A DNA stretch of 64,000 nucleotides from contig QWII01000007.1 of NCBI GenBank assembly GCA_021405325.1, positions 62,001 to 126,000 on the forward strand. Reading direction: 5' to 3'. The translations under genes were made by a program, and so were the position numbers. The DNA is from Caldilinea sp. CFX5. Its GTDB lineage: Bacteria > Chloroflexota > Anaerolineae > Caldilineales > Caldilineaceae. The notes under the pieces were generated by a model that saw only the letters and a program-made list of their open reading frames with translations, was not told the origin of the DNA and ran no database searches. Positions 42,648-53,825 of this stretch are shown piece by piece (positions within the stretch are counted from its first letter, which is position 1; every line of letters begins with the position of its first letter).

Positions 42648-44939
42648 ATGTTGCGCTCTTCTTTGCGCCAATCTACTTCCATGACACCCCGGCGACGACT
42701 ACGCCTGGCCGGGGTGTCATTCCTTTTGCTGCTAACACTGATCGTTGCCACGGTCACGGCCATGATCGACACGCCGGCTAGCGCGCTGGCCCAAAGCACC
42801 GGGCGCCTGGCTGTCGTCGGCGCACAGGGCAGCGATCTCTATGATGCGCCCGGCGGCGCCGTGATCGAGTCGCTGACTGCCGGCGCCACCCTCTCCGCGG
42901 TTGGTCGCACGGCTGATAGCCTCTGGATCAATGTGACCACCGACGGCGGCAGCAGCGGCTGGGTGGAGACCAAAACCATCGTCATCTTTGGCACCGATCA
43001 ATTGCCGGTCACCGAAGGGGCTGCGGCTGCCACCGCCACGCCAGTAGAAGAGAAAGCCACGGCGGCCGCAACCACCGCCGCGACGCCGACCATTGCGGCG
43101 CCCACTGCCACCCCCACCGCTGTGCCGCCGACGCCAACGCCCGTTCCGCCAACGCCGACACCCGTGCCGTCGACCCCGACGCCCGTGCCGCCGACCGCAA
43201 CGGCTACCCCGCTTTTGGGCGCGCAAGCGCAGTTGATTGCCGTGGTGGGCAGTGACGGCGCCACCTTACGCGCCGCTCCCGCTGGTGATCCGGTGCGCAC
43301 CTTGCCCGTCGGCACTGCGCTCACCGCCACCGGCCGGACGAGTGACAGCCGCGCCTTGTTTGTCACCACGACTGACGGCGCCACCGGTTGGGTCGCTGTG
43401 ACCGAATTGGTCGTCTTCAATGTGAACGGCTTGCCGGTGAGTGAAGAAGGAGAAGCCGCCGCGCCAGCCGCAACCACCGCCGTCACTGCGACGGTTGCCG
43501 TCACGACCACTGTTGCCCAAACCGAAACCACTGCCGCCACCGCGCCGGCGGCTGCCGTAGGCGCCGCCGGCGCGCAACCGGCGGCTGCACAAGGGTTGCG
43601 CCCAACACCGGTTGCCAATGGCCAACCAACGGCGCAAGTGACCATGACCGGTTCCCGCTTGAATATTCGTTCCGGCCCCGGCACCAATTTTGGCGTCATC
43701 GGCAAGGCGCTGCCACAAGAGGTCTTTGTTGTCCTGGGTCGTAACAGCGATAGCACCTGGCTGCAACTGGCCGTGCCCGATCTGTCCGGCGGGCGAGGAT
43801 GGGTGTCAGCGAACTTTGTCAAGGTCAGCGCGCCAGTGGCGGGTCTACCGGTGACAGCCGCGGTCAATGCCGGCGCGCCGACCGCCGTTCCTCTGCCAAC
43901 GTCAACGCCGGCGTCAGCCAATGCACCGGCGGCCAACAGCGCCACAGCGCCCACCAACAGCGCACCGGCACAGCCAGTACAACGCACCGGGCCGACCGGC
44001 CTGAACGGCAAACTGGTGATTCAAAGCGTTTGGGGCGGCGCCTTTTATGTCTATGACCTGGGCGCGGGAACGCTGCGCCCGCTGACCGGCGGCCTTGACC
44101 CGGCCATCAGCCCCGACGGCACGCAGGTGGCCTTTACGCGCATTGGTAGCGACAATGGCATCTATCTGATCAACATTGACGGTAGTAATGAGCGCAAAAT
44201 CTTTGGCGAGCGCGATGGCTTGATGTCGCCTAAGTGGAGTCCTGACGGTAAGTGGCTTGTCTTTGCCCGTAATGATGGTTTCTACCGCTGTCGCAACCTG
44301 GGTTTTGGCCTCTGTTTGACCAACGAACAGATTATTCGCCAATTTAATCTGCCGCCGATCCCCGGCTTGAATGTTGACAAGATGTTTAGTGATTATCCGA
44401 AAGAAGAGCGCCCGGAGTGGATGCTCTCGCGGGTTGATGTGGATGGGAAAGAGTATCGCGATCTGGCTGTCTTGAGCAGCGCCCGCTCACCGGACTGGAA
44501 TGAAGCCGGCATTATCTACCAATCGTCCGCCGGCATCCAGTTGACCAAAGATGAAGGCGACGCCACCACCAGCAAGATCTACTTTGACGGCTATGACTGG
44601 GACCCTGATTGGCAGCCCAATGGCGGGCGCATTGTCTTCCAGAGTAAAGAGGGTCCGCACTGGGAAATCTTCGCCGTCAACCCCGATGGCTCCGGCATCA
44701 CGGCGCTGACCCGCCCGGTCACAACGCTGGTCAACCAACTGCCCAGCAATGTTGCCCCGGTGTGGAGTCCGGACGGCAACTATATTGCCTTCCTCAGCAA
44801 TCGCGCCGACAACAATGAAGCCGGCGCCTGGCGCGTTTGGGTGATGAATGCCGATGGCAGTAACCAACGCCCGCTGCCGATCAATTTGGAGATTCAGTAC
44901 GGGTACAACAGCGAACAGATGATTAGTTGGGGACGGTAG
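42648..44939 (+). CDS. Secreted protein with three SH3-like domains and a TolB/PD40 propeller
   Basis: 763 residues. A membrane/signal helix (about 22-45) is followed by three bacterial SH3-like repeats (about 50-120, 195-265, 325-400; e.g. 'GSRLNIRSGPGTNFGVIGK') separated by low-complexity linkers, one with PTPTPVPP repeats typical of Chloroflexota. The C-terminal about 310 residues are a PD40/TolB-like propeller with 'DPAISPDGTQVAFTRIG', 'SPKWSPDGKWLVFARN' and 'NVAPVWSPDGNYIAFLSNR'. No enzyme site seen. Probably a cell-surface binding protein. It diverges from the TetR gene with a shared intergenic region. Confidence 0.82.
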   Translation: MLRSSLRQSTSMTPRRRLRLAGVSFLLLLTLIVATVTAMIDTPASALAQSTGRLAVVGAQGSDLYDAPGGAVIESLTAGATLSAVGRTADSLWINVTTDGGSSGWVETKTIVIFGTDQLPVTEGAAAATATPVEEKATAAATTAATPTIAAPTATPTAVPPTPTPVPPTPTPVPSTPTPVPPTATATPLLGAQAQLIAVVGSDGATLRAAPAGDPVRTLPVGTALTATGRTSDSRALFVTTTDGATGWVAVTELVVFNVNGLPVSEEGEAAAPAATTAVTATVAVTTTVAQTETTAATAPAAAVGAAGAQPAAAQGLRPTPVANGQPTAQVTMTGSRLNIRSGPGTNFGVIGKALPQEVFVVLGRNSDSTWLQLAVPDLSGGRGWVSANFVKVSAPVAGLPVTAAVNAGAPTAVPLPTSTPASANAPAANSATAPTNSAPAQPVQRTGPTGLNGKLVIQSVWGGAFYVYDLGAGTLRPLTGGLDPAISPDGTQVAFTRIGSDNGIYLINIDGSNERKIFGERDGLMSPKWSPDGKWLVFARNDGFYRCRNLGFGLCLTNEQIIRQFNLPPIPGLNVDKMFSDYPKEERPEWMLSRVDVDGKEYRDLAVLSSARSPDWNEAGIIYQSSAGIQLTKDEGDATTSKIYFDGYDWDPDWQPNGGRIVFQSKEGPHWEIFAVNPDGSGITALTRPVTTLVNQLPSNVAPVWSPDGNYIAFLSNRADNNEAGAWRVWVMNADGSNQRPLPINLEIQYGYNSEQMISWGR

Positions 44940-45234
44940 ATGACCGGGTAACCAGGTGACAGCACACCTTCCCGTCCCGTAGGGACGCTTGCGTTTAGGG
45001 GAGAAAAGATGCTCTTCTTCCCCAAATTCAAATGTCCTTATGGGACAAAGGAGCGCTGTGGCGATGGACGATGTGGTGTGACGGCTCTTTGAAGCTTTGG
45101 GGGTAGTGGAAGACTAATGAACGTTACGAAAATAAAGCGGTAACTGTAGGTCATCGCCGCCGGCGTGACAAGTTCCAAGGATTACCGAAACAAGTAGCTA
45201 CCCTTCATCAGTCTTTACTACGAGGCAAGATTGT

Positions 45235-45274
45235 AAACAAAAATCCGCTCTGAATTCAGAGCGGATTTTTGTTT
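45235..45274. terminator. Bidirectional terminator, perfect 20-bp palindrome
   Basis: Centre GAATTC, arms with GC-rich CCGCTC/GAGCGG and outer A/T runs; it serves the converging genes at 42648 (+) and 45312 (-). The rest of the 44940-45311 gap shows no gene. Confidence 0.9.
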
Positions 45275-45311
45275 GCCTGCTATCAGCGGGGGGCGTTCTT
45301 GCCTTTAGCCC

Positions 45312-46346
45312 TTATTGTGGGGCTGCGTTAACCACTGCCGGAATGCTCTTCAGGTAAGCGGCAATCGCAGCGGCGTCACCTTCGGTCAGCTTGCTAAAGC
45401 GGCGTTCGATCTGTTGCGCCATGGCGCCTTCGACCTGACTGCCATCCGGGTACATGCCCATGAGCAGGAAGTGGGCAATTTCTTCTTCACTCCAACTGCC
45501 GATGCCGGTTTCCTCATCCGGGGTGAGGTTGGAGGCAAACTCTTCGCGCAGCGGTGCGCCGGCCAACAGCATGTCCGTCTTGGGGCTGCCGTCGTCGTTC
45601 TTGGGCGTATGGCAACCGCCGCAGTTTGCCAAGGTCACCAACTGTTGGCCACGCGCCACCGGATCACTCGGCGGTTCGGCCGGCGGGGCGACTGGTGGCG
45701 CATAAGCTGCCGGCTCTTCGGACAGCGTGCTGTCGGTAATCACATTGCTAACCGGCTCCAGCGAGAGCAACCAGGCAGCCATGTCATTGGCTTCCTTGTC
45801 GGAAAGCGCACTGAGCCGCATGTACGGCATGACGGGATGAAGCTGCTCGCCATCCGGTTCGGCGCCGGTGCGGAGGGCAGCGACAATTTCCTCTGCGCTC
45901 CAGTTGCCGATGCCGGTATCCTTGTCAGGGGTGATATTGGGTGCATAGACAACGCCGGTCGGTACTTCAAATTCATTGCCGCCGGCCAGCGCGCCCAAGT
46001 CGCGGTTCATGTGACAACCGCAGCCGACCACGGTAGCGATATACGCACCGGCTGCCGGATCACCGGCCATTGCGCCGCTGTCGCTGGTCGCTGTCGTCGC
46101 TTCGGCGGCTGTGACTGCTTCCGTCGCCGTGACTTCTTCGGTGGCCGTTACCTCTTCCGCCGGTTCTGCTGTGGGTTCTTCTTCAGCCGCAGGGGTTGCT
46201 GTGGCTTCCGCGGCGGCTGGTTCGGCCGGCGCTGCCGGTTCGGCCGGCGGGGCGGCTTGACAAGCGCCGAGGGCAACCATCAGCAGAATCAACAAACCGG
46301 CAGCTAAATATAGCGGCTTCAGGCGGGAAATTACAGTACGTATCAT
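45312..46346 (-). CDS. Membrane-anchored cytochrome c with two haem-type domains
   Basis: The protein is 344 residues from the ATG at 46346 (AAGGA upstream). The lipobox 'VALGAC' gives a lipid anchor (Cys about residue 26), followed by a Pro/Ala/Glu/Thr linker. Two tandem cytochrome-c domains follow. The second has a normal 'NCGGCHTP' CXXCH site, 'NLTPDEETGIGSWSEEEI', and possible axial Met in 'EGAMAQQ'. The first reads 'VVGCGCHMN', that is CXCH with one residue between the cysteines, with 'NITPDKDTGIGNWSAEEI' and 'PVMPYMRLS' as in its partner. It could shuttle electrons at the outer face of the membrane. Confidence 0.85.
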   Translation of the reverse strand: MIRTVISRLKPLYLAAGLLILLMVALGACQAAPPAEPAAPAEPAAAEATATPAAEEEPTAEPAEEVTATEEVTATEAVTAAEATTATSDSGAMAGDPAAGAYIATVVGCGCHMNRDLGALAGGNEFEVPTGVVYAPNITPDKDTGIGNWSAEEIVAALRTGAEPDGEQLHPVMPYMRLSALSDKEANDMAAWLLSLEPVSNVITDSTLSEEPAAYAPPVAPPAEPPSDPVARGQQLVTLANCGGCHTPKNDDGSPKTDMLLAGAPLREEFASNLTPDEETGIGSWSEEEIAHFLLMGMYPDGSQVEGAMAQQIERRFSKLTEGDAAAIAAYLKSIPAVVNAAPQ

Positions 46347-46546
46347 GGGTAATATTCCTTTCAAGCTGTTGAAAAGTGGATATGACGCCGTCCAGTATAC
46401 CAGCAGGAGACGACCGATGTGCAAACGGCAAGACCTGTAGATTGTGTATCTGACCAGCGCGCTGACGACCAGATACACATATTCTATCTAACGTAACATC
46501 TATTGGGCTTGGATTGGACAGGTGAAAATACGTGATTTGGCGGAGA

Positions 46547-46626
46547 GGTAGACAGGTAGACAGGTAGACAGGTAGACAGGGAAGTAATCACTTATTTACC
46601 TGTGTACCTGTCTACCTGTCTACCTA
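46547..46626. repeat. Octamer repeats GGTAGACA with inverted counterparts
   Basis: Four units of GGTAGACA (46547-46579) and the complementary TACCTGTC units (about 46596-46625) form a hairpin between the cytochrome and the acyl-CoA synthetase genes. Confidence 0.8.
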
Positions 46627-46639
46627 TTTCCCTACCCAC

Positions 46640-49372
46640 CTACAGGGGCAGTACTGCTTCGATCACACCTTCATCGCGGTTCATGTGCATGGTGAAGCCG
46701 ACGCGGGCGGAGACCCGTTTCATGCCTTCGTTTTCGGGGAGGATTTCGGCGACGATACGTTCGAGCTTTTCGTCGCGACCAAATTGCACCAGGCGCGTGA
46801 GCAGTTCAGTGCCGATGCCTTGCCGTTGATATTGATCGCTGATCAGGATGGCGAACTCGGCCTCGCGGCTGCCATGTAATTTGGTCAACTGACCCAGGCC
46901 GACAATCTCGCTGACGCCATTGCCATTGCGCCGTTCGGCGACCAGGTTCATTTCGCGCTCGTAATCAATAAAGCAGAGGCGCGCCAATTGCTCATGCGAG
47001 GTCAACTGGGCTGCCGAAATGGGGTGGAAGTAGCGCAGGTAGATGCTATCGGGCGATAAAGTCTCGTTAAAAGCAACCATCAACGGCTCATCTTCGGGGC
47101 GGATGGGGCGGATCAGCAACTCTTCGCCATTGGGCGAACGCCAGGAGGCCATGTAGCGCGTCGGATAAGGACGAATGGCCGAGTGGGGCAGCGCTTCTTC
47201 CGTTGTCTCCGGCTCATATAACACAATGCGGGCATCCAGCGCGATCAACCGTTCCGGCGAAGCCAAGAGGGGGTTGATGTCGATCTCCTTGATCCAGGGC
47301 TGTTCGACCACCAGTTGGCTAAAGCGCACCAGCAGCCGCTCCAACGCATCCAGATCGACTGGCGCTCGCCCACGAATGCCTTTGAGCGCGGTGTAGATTT
47401 TGGTCTGTTCCATCATGCGGCGGGCCAGGGTTGTCGTCAGCGGCGGCAAGGCCAGGGCGCGATCACGGAAGACCTCCACCAGCACGCCGCCGGCGCCAAA
47501 GAGCAGCACCGGGCCAAATTGCACATCGGGGCTGGAGCCGATGATCAACTCGTAGCCATCCAGCTTTTCCATTGGCTGCACGGTCACGCCCTGGAATTGC
47601 TCGGCGCTATGCCGACGGGTGACATTCTCCTGAATGGTGCGGTAAGCCTGGCGCACAGCCTCGGCATTGGGCAGATTCAGTTGCACGCCCTTGACATCGG
47701 TCTTGTGGGTGATCGTCTCCGAATTGAGCTTGACCACCACCGGGTAGCCGATCTGCTCCGCTTTGGCGACAGCTTCCTCCGGGCTATGGGCCAGGAAGGT
47801 GGGCGTGGTCGGGATGCCATAGGCGGCAAAGATCTGCTTTGACTCATATTCGGTGAGAATGGTGCGCCGTTTGGCGCGCACCGCTTCGATTAAAGCACGC
47901 GCCCGTTGATGATTGATCTCTTCCGCCTCACTGGCAATCGGCAGCATGGGTGTCTCATAAATCGAGCGCAGGTTATAAGCATGTTGCCACATGTAGTTAA
48001 AGACGCGCGCCGCTGTATCGGGATAGGGGAAGGTAGGAATCCCGGCGCGACTGAGGATCGCTTCACCGGCGGCCACATCCGGCCCGCCCATCCAACTGGC
48101 CAGGACTGGTTTCTTTTGGGGAACCTGACAGCTATTGCGCAACTGTTCCGCCGTCTGTGTTGGCTCCGTCATATCTTGCGGCGTCAAGATGACCAGCAGC
48201 CCATCACTGTCCGGGTCATCGGCCACCGTTTTTAGCGTTTGCGCGTAACGCTGCGGGTCGGCATCACCGAGGATGTCAATCGGGTTGTTATGGCTCCACG
48301 GCCCCGGTAAAAAGCTGTTTAGTTCAAGTAATGTCTTTTCCGACAGGGTGGTCAACTGGCCGCCGCTTTGGATCAGCGCATCGGTCGCCAGGACGCCGGG
48401 ACCGCCGGCATTGGTGATGATGGTGAGCCGTGGCCCTTTGGGGCGCGGTTGTTTGGCCAATACTTCCGACATGTAGAAGATTTCGGCAATGCGCTCGATG
48501 CGCAGCACGCCGCAACGGCGAAAGGCGGCGTCCAGCACCTCGTCGCTGCCGGTCAATGAGCCGGTGTGGGAAGCGGCGGCCTGGGCGGCGGCGGCGGTGC
48601 GCCCCGCCTTGATCACAATGATCGGCTTGGTGAGCGAGACCTCGCGCGCGGCCGAGAGGAAGGAACGGGCATCGCCAATCGACTCCATATAGATGACAAT
48701 GCTGGTTGTGTGCGGGTCGTCGCCTAGATAGTAAATCAGGTCGCCCCAGTCAACATCCAGCATCGAGCCGATGGAGACAAAGGCGCTAAAGCCCACATGT
48801 TCCTGCAAACTCCAATCCAGCACCGAAGTGCAGAGGGCGCCGCTCTGGCTCAAAAAGCCGACATTGCCCGGCAAGCCCATGCCCTTGGCAAAGGTGGCGT
48901 TGATGCCGGAAACGGGACTCATCACCCCTAAGCAGTTGGGGCCGATGATGCGCATTTTGGCCTGGCGCGCCTTTTGCAGAATCGCCTGCTCCAGTTGCAC
49001 CCCCTCTTCGCCGATCTCCTTAAAGCCGGCAGAGATGATAATTGCGCCTTTGACGCCGGCCGCCACACACTCTTCCACCACACCGGGTACGGTGCGCGCC
49101 GGCGTCACAATCACCGCCAGATCGACCTCTTCCGGCGTATCGGCGATGGTGGGATAGGCGCGAATCCCCAGCACATTGGTGCGCTTGGGGTTGATCGGAA
49201 AAACCGTGCCGCCAAAAGGATGGCTGATCAGGTTCCAGAGCAACGTGCGCCCGACTGTATTGGGCCGCTCGGTGGCGCCGATGACAGCGACATTGCGCGG
49301 TGCAAAGATCGCATCCAATGGATGGCGTCGATAGGTTGGTAATTTGATGCCTTTATTTGCCGGCACAAGCAT
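46640..49372 (-). CDS. ADP-forming acyl-CoA synthetase fused to GNAT acetyltransferase (PatZ-like)
   Basis: The protein is 910 residues from the ATG at 49372 (AAAGGAT upstream). Order: CoA-binding and ligase domains ('[20 protein letters not shown]', '[12 protein letters not shown]'), ATP-grasp part ('[20 protein letters not shown]'), and a C-terminal GNAT domain (about 745-910, '[17 protein letters not shown]' as the acetyl-CoA loop). Same layout as Pat/PatZ protein acetyltransferases. Unlike the catalytically silent enzyme of E. coli, the phospho-acceptor His is kept in '[11 protein letters not shown]', so the synthetase half may work (acetyl-CoA + ADP + Pi to acetate + ATP). It could both make acetate and acetylate proteins. 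Confidence 0.88.
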   Translation of the reverse strand: MLVPANKGIKLPTYRRHPLDAIFAPRNVAVIGATERPNTVGRTLLWNLISHPFGGTVFPINPKRTNVLGIRAYPTIADTPEEVDLAVIVTPARTVPGVVEECVAAGVKGAIIISAGFKEIGEEGVQLEQAILQKARQAKMRIIGPNCLGVMSPVSGINATFAKGMGLPGNVGFLSQSGALCTSVLDWSLQEHVGFSAFVSIGSMLDVDWGDLIYYLGDDPHTTSIVIYMESIGDARSFLSAAREVSLTKPIIVIKAGRTAAAAQAAASHTGSLTGSDEVLDAAFRRCGVLRIERIAEIFYMSEVLAKQPRPKGPRLTIITNAGGPGVLATDALIQSGGQLTTLSEKTLLELNSFLPGPWSHNNPIDILGDADPQRYAQTLKTVADDPDSDGLLVILTPQDMTEPTQTAEQLRNSCQVPQKKPVLASWMGGPDVAAGEAILSRAGIPTFPYPDTAARVFNYMWQHAYNLRSIYETPMLPIASEAEEINHQRARALIEAVRAKRRTILTEYESKQIFAAYGIPTTPTFLAHSPEEAVAKAEQIGYPVVVKLNSETITHKTDVKGVQLNLPNAEAVRQAYRTIQENVTRRHSAEQFQGVTVQPMEKLDGYELIIGSSPDVQFGPVLLFGAGGVLVEVFRDRALALPPLTTTLARRMMEQTKIYTALKGIRGRAPVDLDALERLLVRFSQLVVEQPWIKEIDINPLLASPERLIALDARIVLYEPETTEEALPHSAIRPYPTRYMASWRSPNGEELLIRPIRPEDEPLMVAFNETLSPDSIYLRYFHPISAAQLTSHEQLARLCFIDYEREMNLVAERRNGNGVSEIVGLGQLTKLHGSREAEFAILISDQYQRQGIGTELLTRLVQFGRDEKLERIVAEILPENEGMKRVSARVGFTMHMNRDEGVIEAVLPL

Positions 49373-49389
49373 ATCCTTTCTGTTTGTCG

Positions 49390-49524
49390 CGTAGTCGTTT
49401 GGTCGTGTAGCCGTGTGGTCGTGTAGTCGTGTGGTCAATTGATCGCAGTGATATGACCATGCGACCATATGACCATGCGACCATATGACTACGCGACCAT
49501 ATGACTACGCGACCATGCGACTAC
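49390..49524. repeat. Octamer tandem repeats in inverted arrangement, running into the 3' end of the UDG gene
   Basis: Left arm: TAGTCGTG/TGGTCGTG-type 8-base units (49390-49434). Right arm: ACCATGCG/ACCATATG/ACTACGCG units (49451-49524). The last units encode the C-terminal residues SRMVA of the uracil-DNA glycosylase. Confidence 0.85.
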
Positions 49525-50155
49525 TTCCTAGCCCCAATTCATCATATTTCCGCCGTACTTCCTGAATATCCTGCCACATCAGTGACTTGGGGGAGCCGGG
49601 CGTTTTATCCGGGTTGCGCAGCAGATAGGCCGGGTGGAAGATGGGCATAACCCACCGGCCATCGACCTGAAACCATTGGCCGCGCAGCTTGGTGATGCCA
49701 AGTTTGGTCTCATTCAACACCGCTTGCATGGAGACCGCACCGGTCAATAAGATGATCTTGGGATCGATCAGACGAATGATTTCCATCAAAAATGGTTTAT
49801 AAAAATTGATTTCCGACGTCGTCGGTTTGCGCACCGGTTTGCCGTCATCGCCTGGGGGCAGACGGAAGACGGCGTTGGTAATAAAAACATCCTTCTCCGA
49901 TTCCAGGTGAACGGAACCAAGAATCTGGTCGAGCAGCTTGCCCGACGGTCCGACAAAGGGTTTGCCCTGTTTATCTTCCTGGGGACCGGGCGCTTCGCCC
50001 ACAATCATCAATTGGGCCGCCGGATTGCCACGGTAGATGACCATCTTGCTGCCGGTGGCGTGGAGCGGGTCGTTCGTCATTTGTTGCATAGCGGCCACCA
50101 ATTCGGCCAGCGATGCATATAATTTTGTGGGCGGTGTCGCATTTTCGGTTGCCAT
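49505..50155 (-). CDS. Family-4-type uracil-DNA glycosylase lacking all cysteines
   Basis: 216 residues. The family core is present: '[20 protein letters not shown]' and C-terminal '[12 protein letters not shown]', matching motifs A and B of family-4 UDG. Family 4 carries a [4Fe-4S] cluster on four Cys; this protein has none anywhere. The positions of the first pair read '[10 protein letters not shown]' and of the second '[11 protein letters not shown]'. It may have lost the cluster as some branches of the superfamily have, or be a divergent relative with other activity. The ATG has AAGGA upstream. The C-terminus comes from the intergenic octamer repeat. Confidence 0.75.
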   Translation of the reverse strand: MATENATPPTKLYASLAELVAAMQQMTNDPLHATGSKMVIYRGNPAAQLMIVGEAPGPQEDKQGKPFVGPSGKLLDQILGSVHLESEKDVFITNAVFRLPPGDDGKPVRKPTTSEINFYKPFLMEIIRLIDPKIILLTGAVSMQAVLNETKLGITKLRGQWFQVDGRWVMPIFHPAYLLRNPDKTPGSPKSLMWQDIQEVRRKYDELGLGSSRMVA

Positions 50156-50400
50156 AACATTTTCCTTACTTTGATCGCTTCTTGGCGCTTCGACTGCCCA
50201 GGATTATAATCAGGAAACGCACTTGTGCAAAGCATAACAAAGAATGATTGCACGCTCGTGGAACTATTCACACAAAATGGGTAGGCGCAAGATAGCTTTG
50301 GCGGCGTCATATCGACCGCCGGCTGCCTTACTCCGCACTGGGAATCGTTCCAGACCGGTAGTGTACCAAGCCAGAGTTGCAGAGGGGATACAGTTCCGTT

Positions 50401-51795
50401 ATGACCATCCTCCGTTCTTATCAACCGCGCTGCCGACCGTGGCTCATCGTCTGTGTTCCTGTTTGGCTTTGTCTGCTCTGGATAAAGCCGGCGTGGGCGG
50501 CCACCTATTATCTTAGCCCTACCGGCGATGATCAACAGAGCGGCGCCACACGTGAAAGCGCCTGGGCCACCTTTGTCCATGCTTGGACGGTCATCCAACC
50601 GGGCGACACGTTGATTATTTTAGATGGCGTCTACAACCAAGGGATCGAACCGCAGGTGAATGGGACACCGGCTGCTCCCATCACCGTGCGCGCCGACCGC
50701 GATGGCCAGGTGGTCATCGACGGCCAGGACCAACGTATTCCCGTCTATCTCTACCGTGACTATTACATTATTGAAGGGATTGTGGCGCGCAACGGCAACC
50801 ACACCGTCTATTTCATTTCGGGGAGCAACAACATCCTGCGGCGCGTCTCCGGCTATGACGCCAATCCGGATGTGAACTCCGATGTCTTTGCCATCTATGA
50901 CTCGCATAACAACTTGATCGAGGATTGCCTCGCTGCCGGCACCGGACGCAAGATGGTGATGATCTACTGGGGCAGTCACAACACCGTGCGCCGCTGTTTT
51001 GCCGACTGGCGCCAGTGGGATGGCCGCCAGTGGTGCGATGATTGGCCGTGGGGCGACAACCTGCAAATTTACAACAGCGATGACAACATCATTGAAAACA
51101 GCATCGGTTACGGCTCCGTTGCCGTCTGGTCGCTGGCGATCCAGGCCAACAAACCCGATCTGAGCGCCAGTGGTAACCAAATTCTTGGCAGCATAGCGAT
51201 TGATGCCGGGATGAATCATGACGGCGCAGTGAAAACGTGGCCGCCCACCCGTCCCGGCCCCACCGACTGCACCCAACTGCGTAGCTTTGACTGGCCCGGT
51301 CAACGGGCGGGGGTGGCGCTCTATGGGGATGGTCGCATGGCTGACAACACCTTGCGCGACCTCTTTGTCTACGGCAGCGCCGGCCTAGGGTTGACTGCCA
51401 TGCTCGACGGCAGTAACTACAGCAACAATCAGGTTGATCATGTTACGCTCTTTCGCAACGGCCTGGACAATCGCGCCCACTGGGGCGGCATCGGCGCCGA
51501 GCTACGTCCGGAAGAGTTGCACTTTTGGTCCAGTTTCACCAACAGTTGGGTGGAAGGCTTCGCTGAGAGCGGCGAAGGCGCCCGTTTGACCAACCGCTAT
51601 GTCAATGGTCAGTTAACCGCCGCGCCGCTCTGGCCTTGGCCGATGGAAGACCGCGCCCAGGCCGAACTGGGCCTATCGCCCACCAGCCTAGTCACCGGTT
51701 TGCTCGAACAGTGGCGATCCAGTACCATACCCGTTCAGGAATTTATACGCGACGGCAGAATCCTGCCCGCATTTCGACAACTTTGTGAACCATAA
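50401..51795 (+). CDS. Secreted right-handed beta-helix protein
   Basis: The protein is 464 residues from the ATG at 50401 (TTG at 50377 is a weaker choice). The signal peptide ends near 'KPAWAATYY'. The mature part begins with the DUF1565-like opening 'YYLSPTGDDQQSGATRESAW', then repeated short strands with N/G turns ('NGNHTVYFISGSNNILRRV', 'SHNNLIEDC', 'SDDNIIENS'), the pattern of parallel beta-helix (pectate-lyase-like) proteins. No catalytic triad is evident. It may be a polysaccharide-binding or degrading surface protein. Confidence 0.8.
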   Translation: MTILRSYQPRCRPWLIVCVPVWLCLLWIKPAWAATYYLSPTGDDQQSGATRESAWATFVHAWTVIQPGDTLIILDGVYNQGIEPQVNGTPAAPITVRADRDGQVVIDGQDQRIPVYLYRDYYIIEGIVARNGNHTVYFISGSNNILRRVSGYDANPDVNSDVFAIYDSHNNLIEDCLAAGTGRKMVMIYWGSHNTVRRCFADWRQWDGRQWCDDWPWGDNLQIYNSDDNIIENSIGYGSVAVWSLAIQANKPDLSASGNQILGSIAIDAGMNHDGAVKTWPPTRPGPTDCTQLRSFDWPGQRAGVALYGDGRMADNTLRDLFVYGSAGLGLTAMLDGSNYSNNQVDHVTLFRNGLDNRAHWGGIGAELRPEELHFWSSFTNSWVEGFAESGEGARLTNRYVNGQLTAAPLWPWPMEDRAQAELGLSPTSLVTGLLEQWRSSTIPVQEFIRDGRILPAFRQLCEP

Positions 51796-51923
51796 CGTGC
51801 TGCGTGCTGCGTGCTGCGTGAACCGTGATTTCTGATTGGTCGCTCTGCAACAGTTTGCAAGAAATGACCAATCACCCAATTACAGTTCACGCAACACGTA
51901 TCACGCAACACGCAACACGTAAG
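51795..51923. repeat. Heptamer tandem repeats, inverted (GTGCTGC / CACGCAA)
   Basis: Left: GTGCTGC units (about 51798-51825); right: CACGCAA/CACGTAT units (about 51888-51921). Between the beta-helix and M20 genes. Confidence 0.7.
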
Positions 51924-51932
51924 GCTACACTC

Positions 51933-53153
<1,221 letters not shown>

Positions 53154-53156
53154 CTG

Positions 53157-53738
53157 ATGGTAGCAGTTGCTGAACGAACGAAAGAGACGTCTGTTATTCG
53201 CCCACATCGCTGGACGCGTGCCGCATTTGACAACATGGTGTTAGCCGGCATCTTTGAACCGGACGCACGCATCGAGCTAATCGAAGGGGAAATTCTGGAT
53301 ATGGGTGTACAGAGCAGTTGGCATGCGATAGCAATACGCGCGACTGAAACCGCTTTGCGCTCAGTTTATCAACAAGGTTATGAAGTGCGTTCACAGATGC
53401 CGCTAGCAATTGGTGACGATTCAGAGCCGGCGCCTGATGTTGTCGTTGTTCCTGGTTCATTCCGTGACTACCGAGAGAACCACCCAACGACAGCGTTGTT
53501 AGTTGTAGAGGTGTCTTACAGTACGTTACACTTTGATCGCAACCGTAAGCTTCGCCTGTATGCCCGCAGCGGCATTCCCGAATATTGGATTCTCAACGTG
53601 GTTGATATGCAACTGGAAGTGCATCGCGACCCGCGTGGTGACAGCTACGGCACTAAACAGACTTTCTATGCGACGGATGTGGTATCACCTTTAACATTGC
53701 CTACAGCTTCGATTACGGTCGCTGACCTATTGCCTTAA
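53157..53738 (+). CDS. Uma2-family endonuclease-fold protein (DUF820)
   Basis: 193 residues. Typical motifs: 'NMVLAGIFEPDARIELIEGE', 'EPAPDVVVVPG', 'LLVVEVSYSTLHFDRNRKL', 'YARSGIPEYWILNV'. The D/E-xK residues of the PD-(D/E)XK fold are in place (Asp of PDVV, Glu of VVEVS, Lys of RKL). Uma2 proteins are very common in Chloroflexota and Cyanobacteria; function unknown. Starts 3 bases after the M20 stop. Confidence 0.9.
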   Translation: MVAVAERTKETSVIRPHRWTRAAFDNMVLAGIFEPDARIELIEGEILDMGVQSSWHAIAIRATETALRSVYQQGYEVRSQMPLAIGDDSEPAPDVVVVPGSFRDYRENHPTTALLVVEVSYSTLHFDRNRKLRLYARSGIPEYWILNVVDMQLEVHRDPRGDSYGTKQTFYATDVVSPLTLPTASITVADLLP

Positions 53739-53825
53739 CCTGGACCAGCAGGGATTCGCAGACTGCGCAGATGAAAATCTTCTGTCCAAGAATTTTGCTC
53801 GTTAGATACCAGAAAGTGAAAATTC

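Noticed and set aside
42998..44011. 337-codon open frame on the minus strand inside the SH3/propeller gene
   Set aside because: It is antisense to low-complexity GC-rich linkers and has no start signal or family pattern; the plus-strand gene has clear domains.
49390..49524. CRISPR-like array
   Set aside because: Units are 8 bases with no spacers of constant length and no cas genes nearby.
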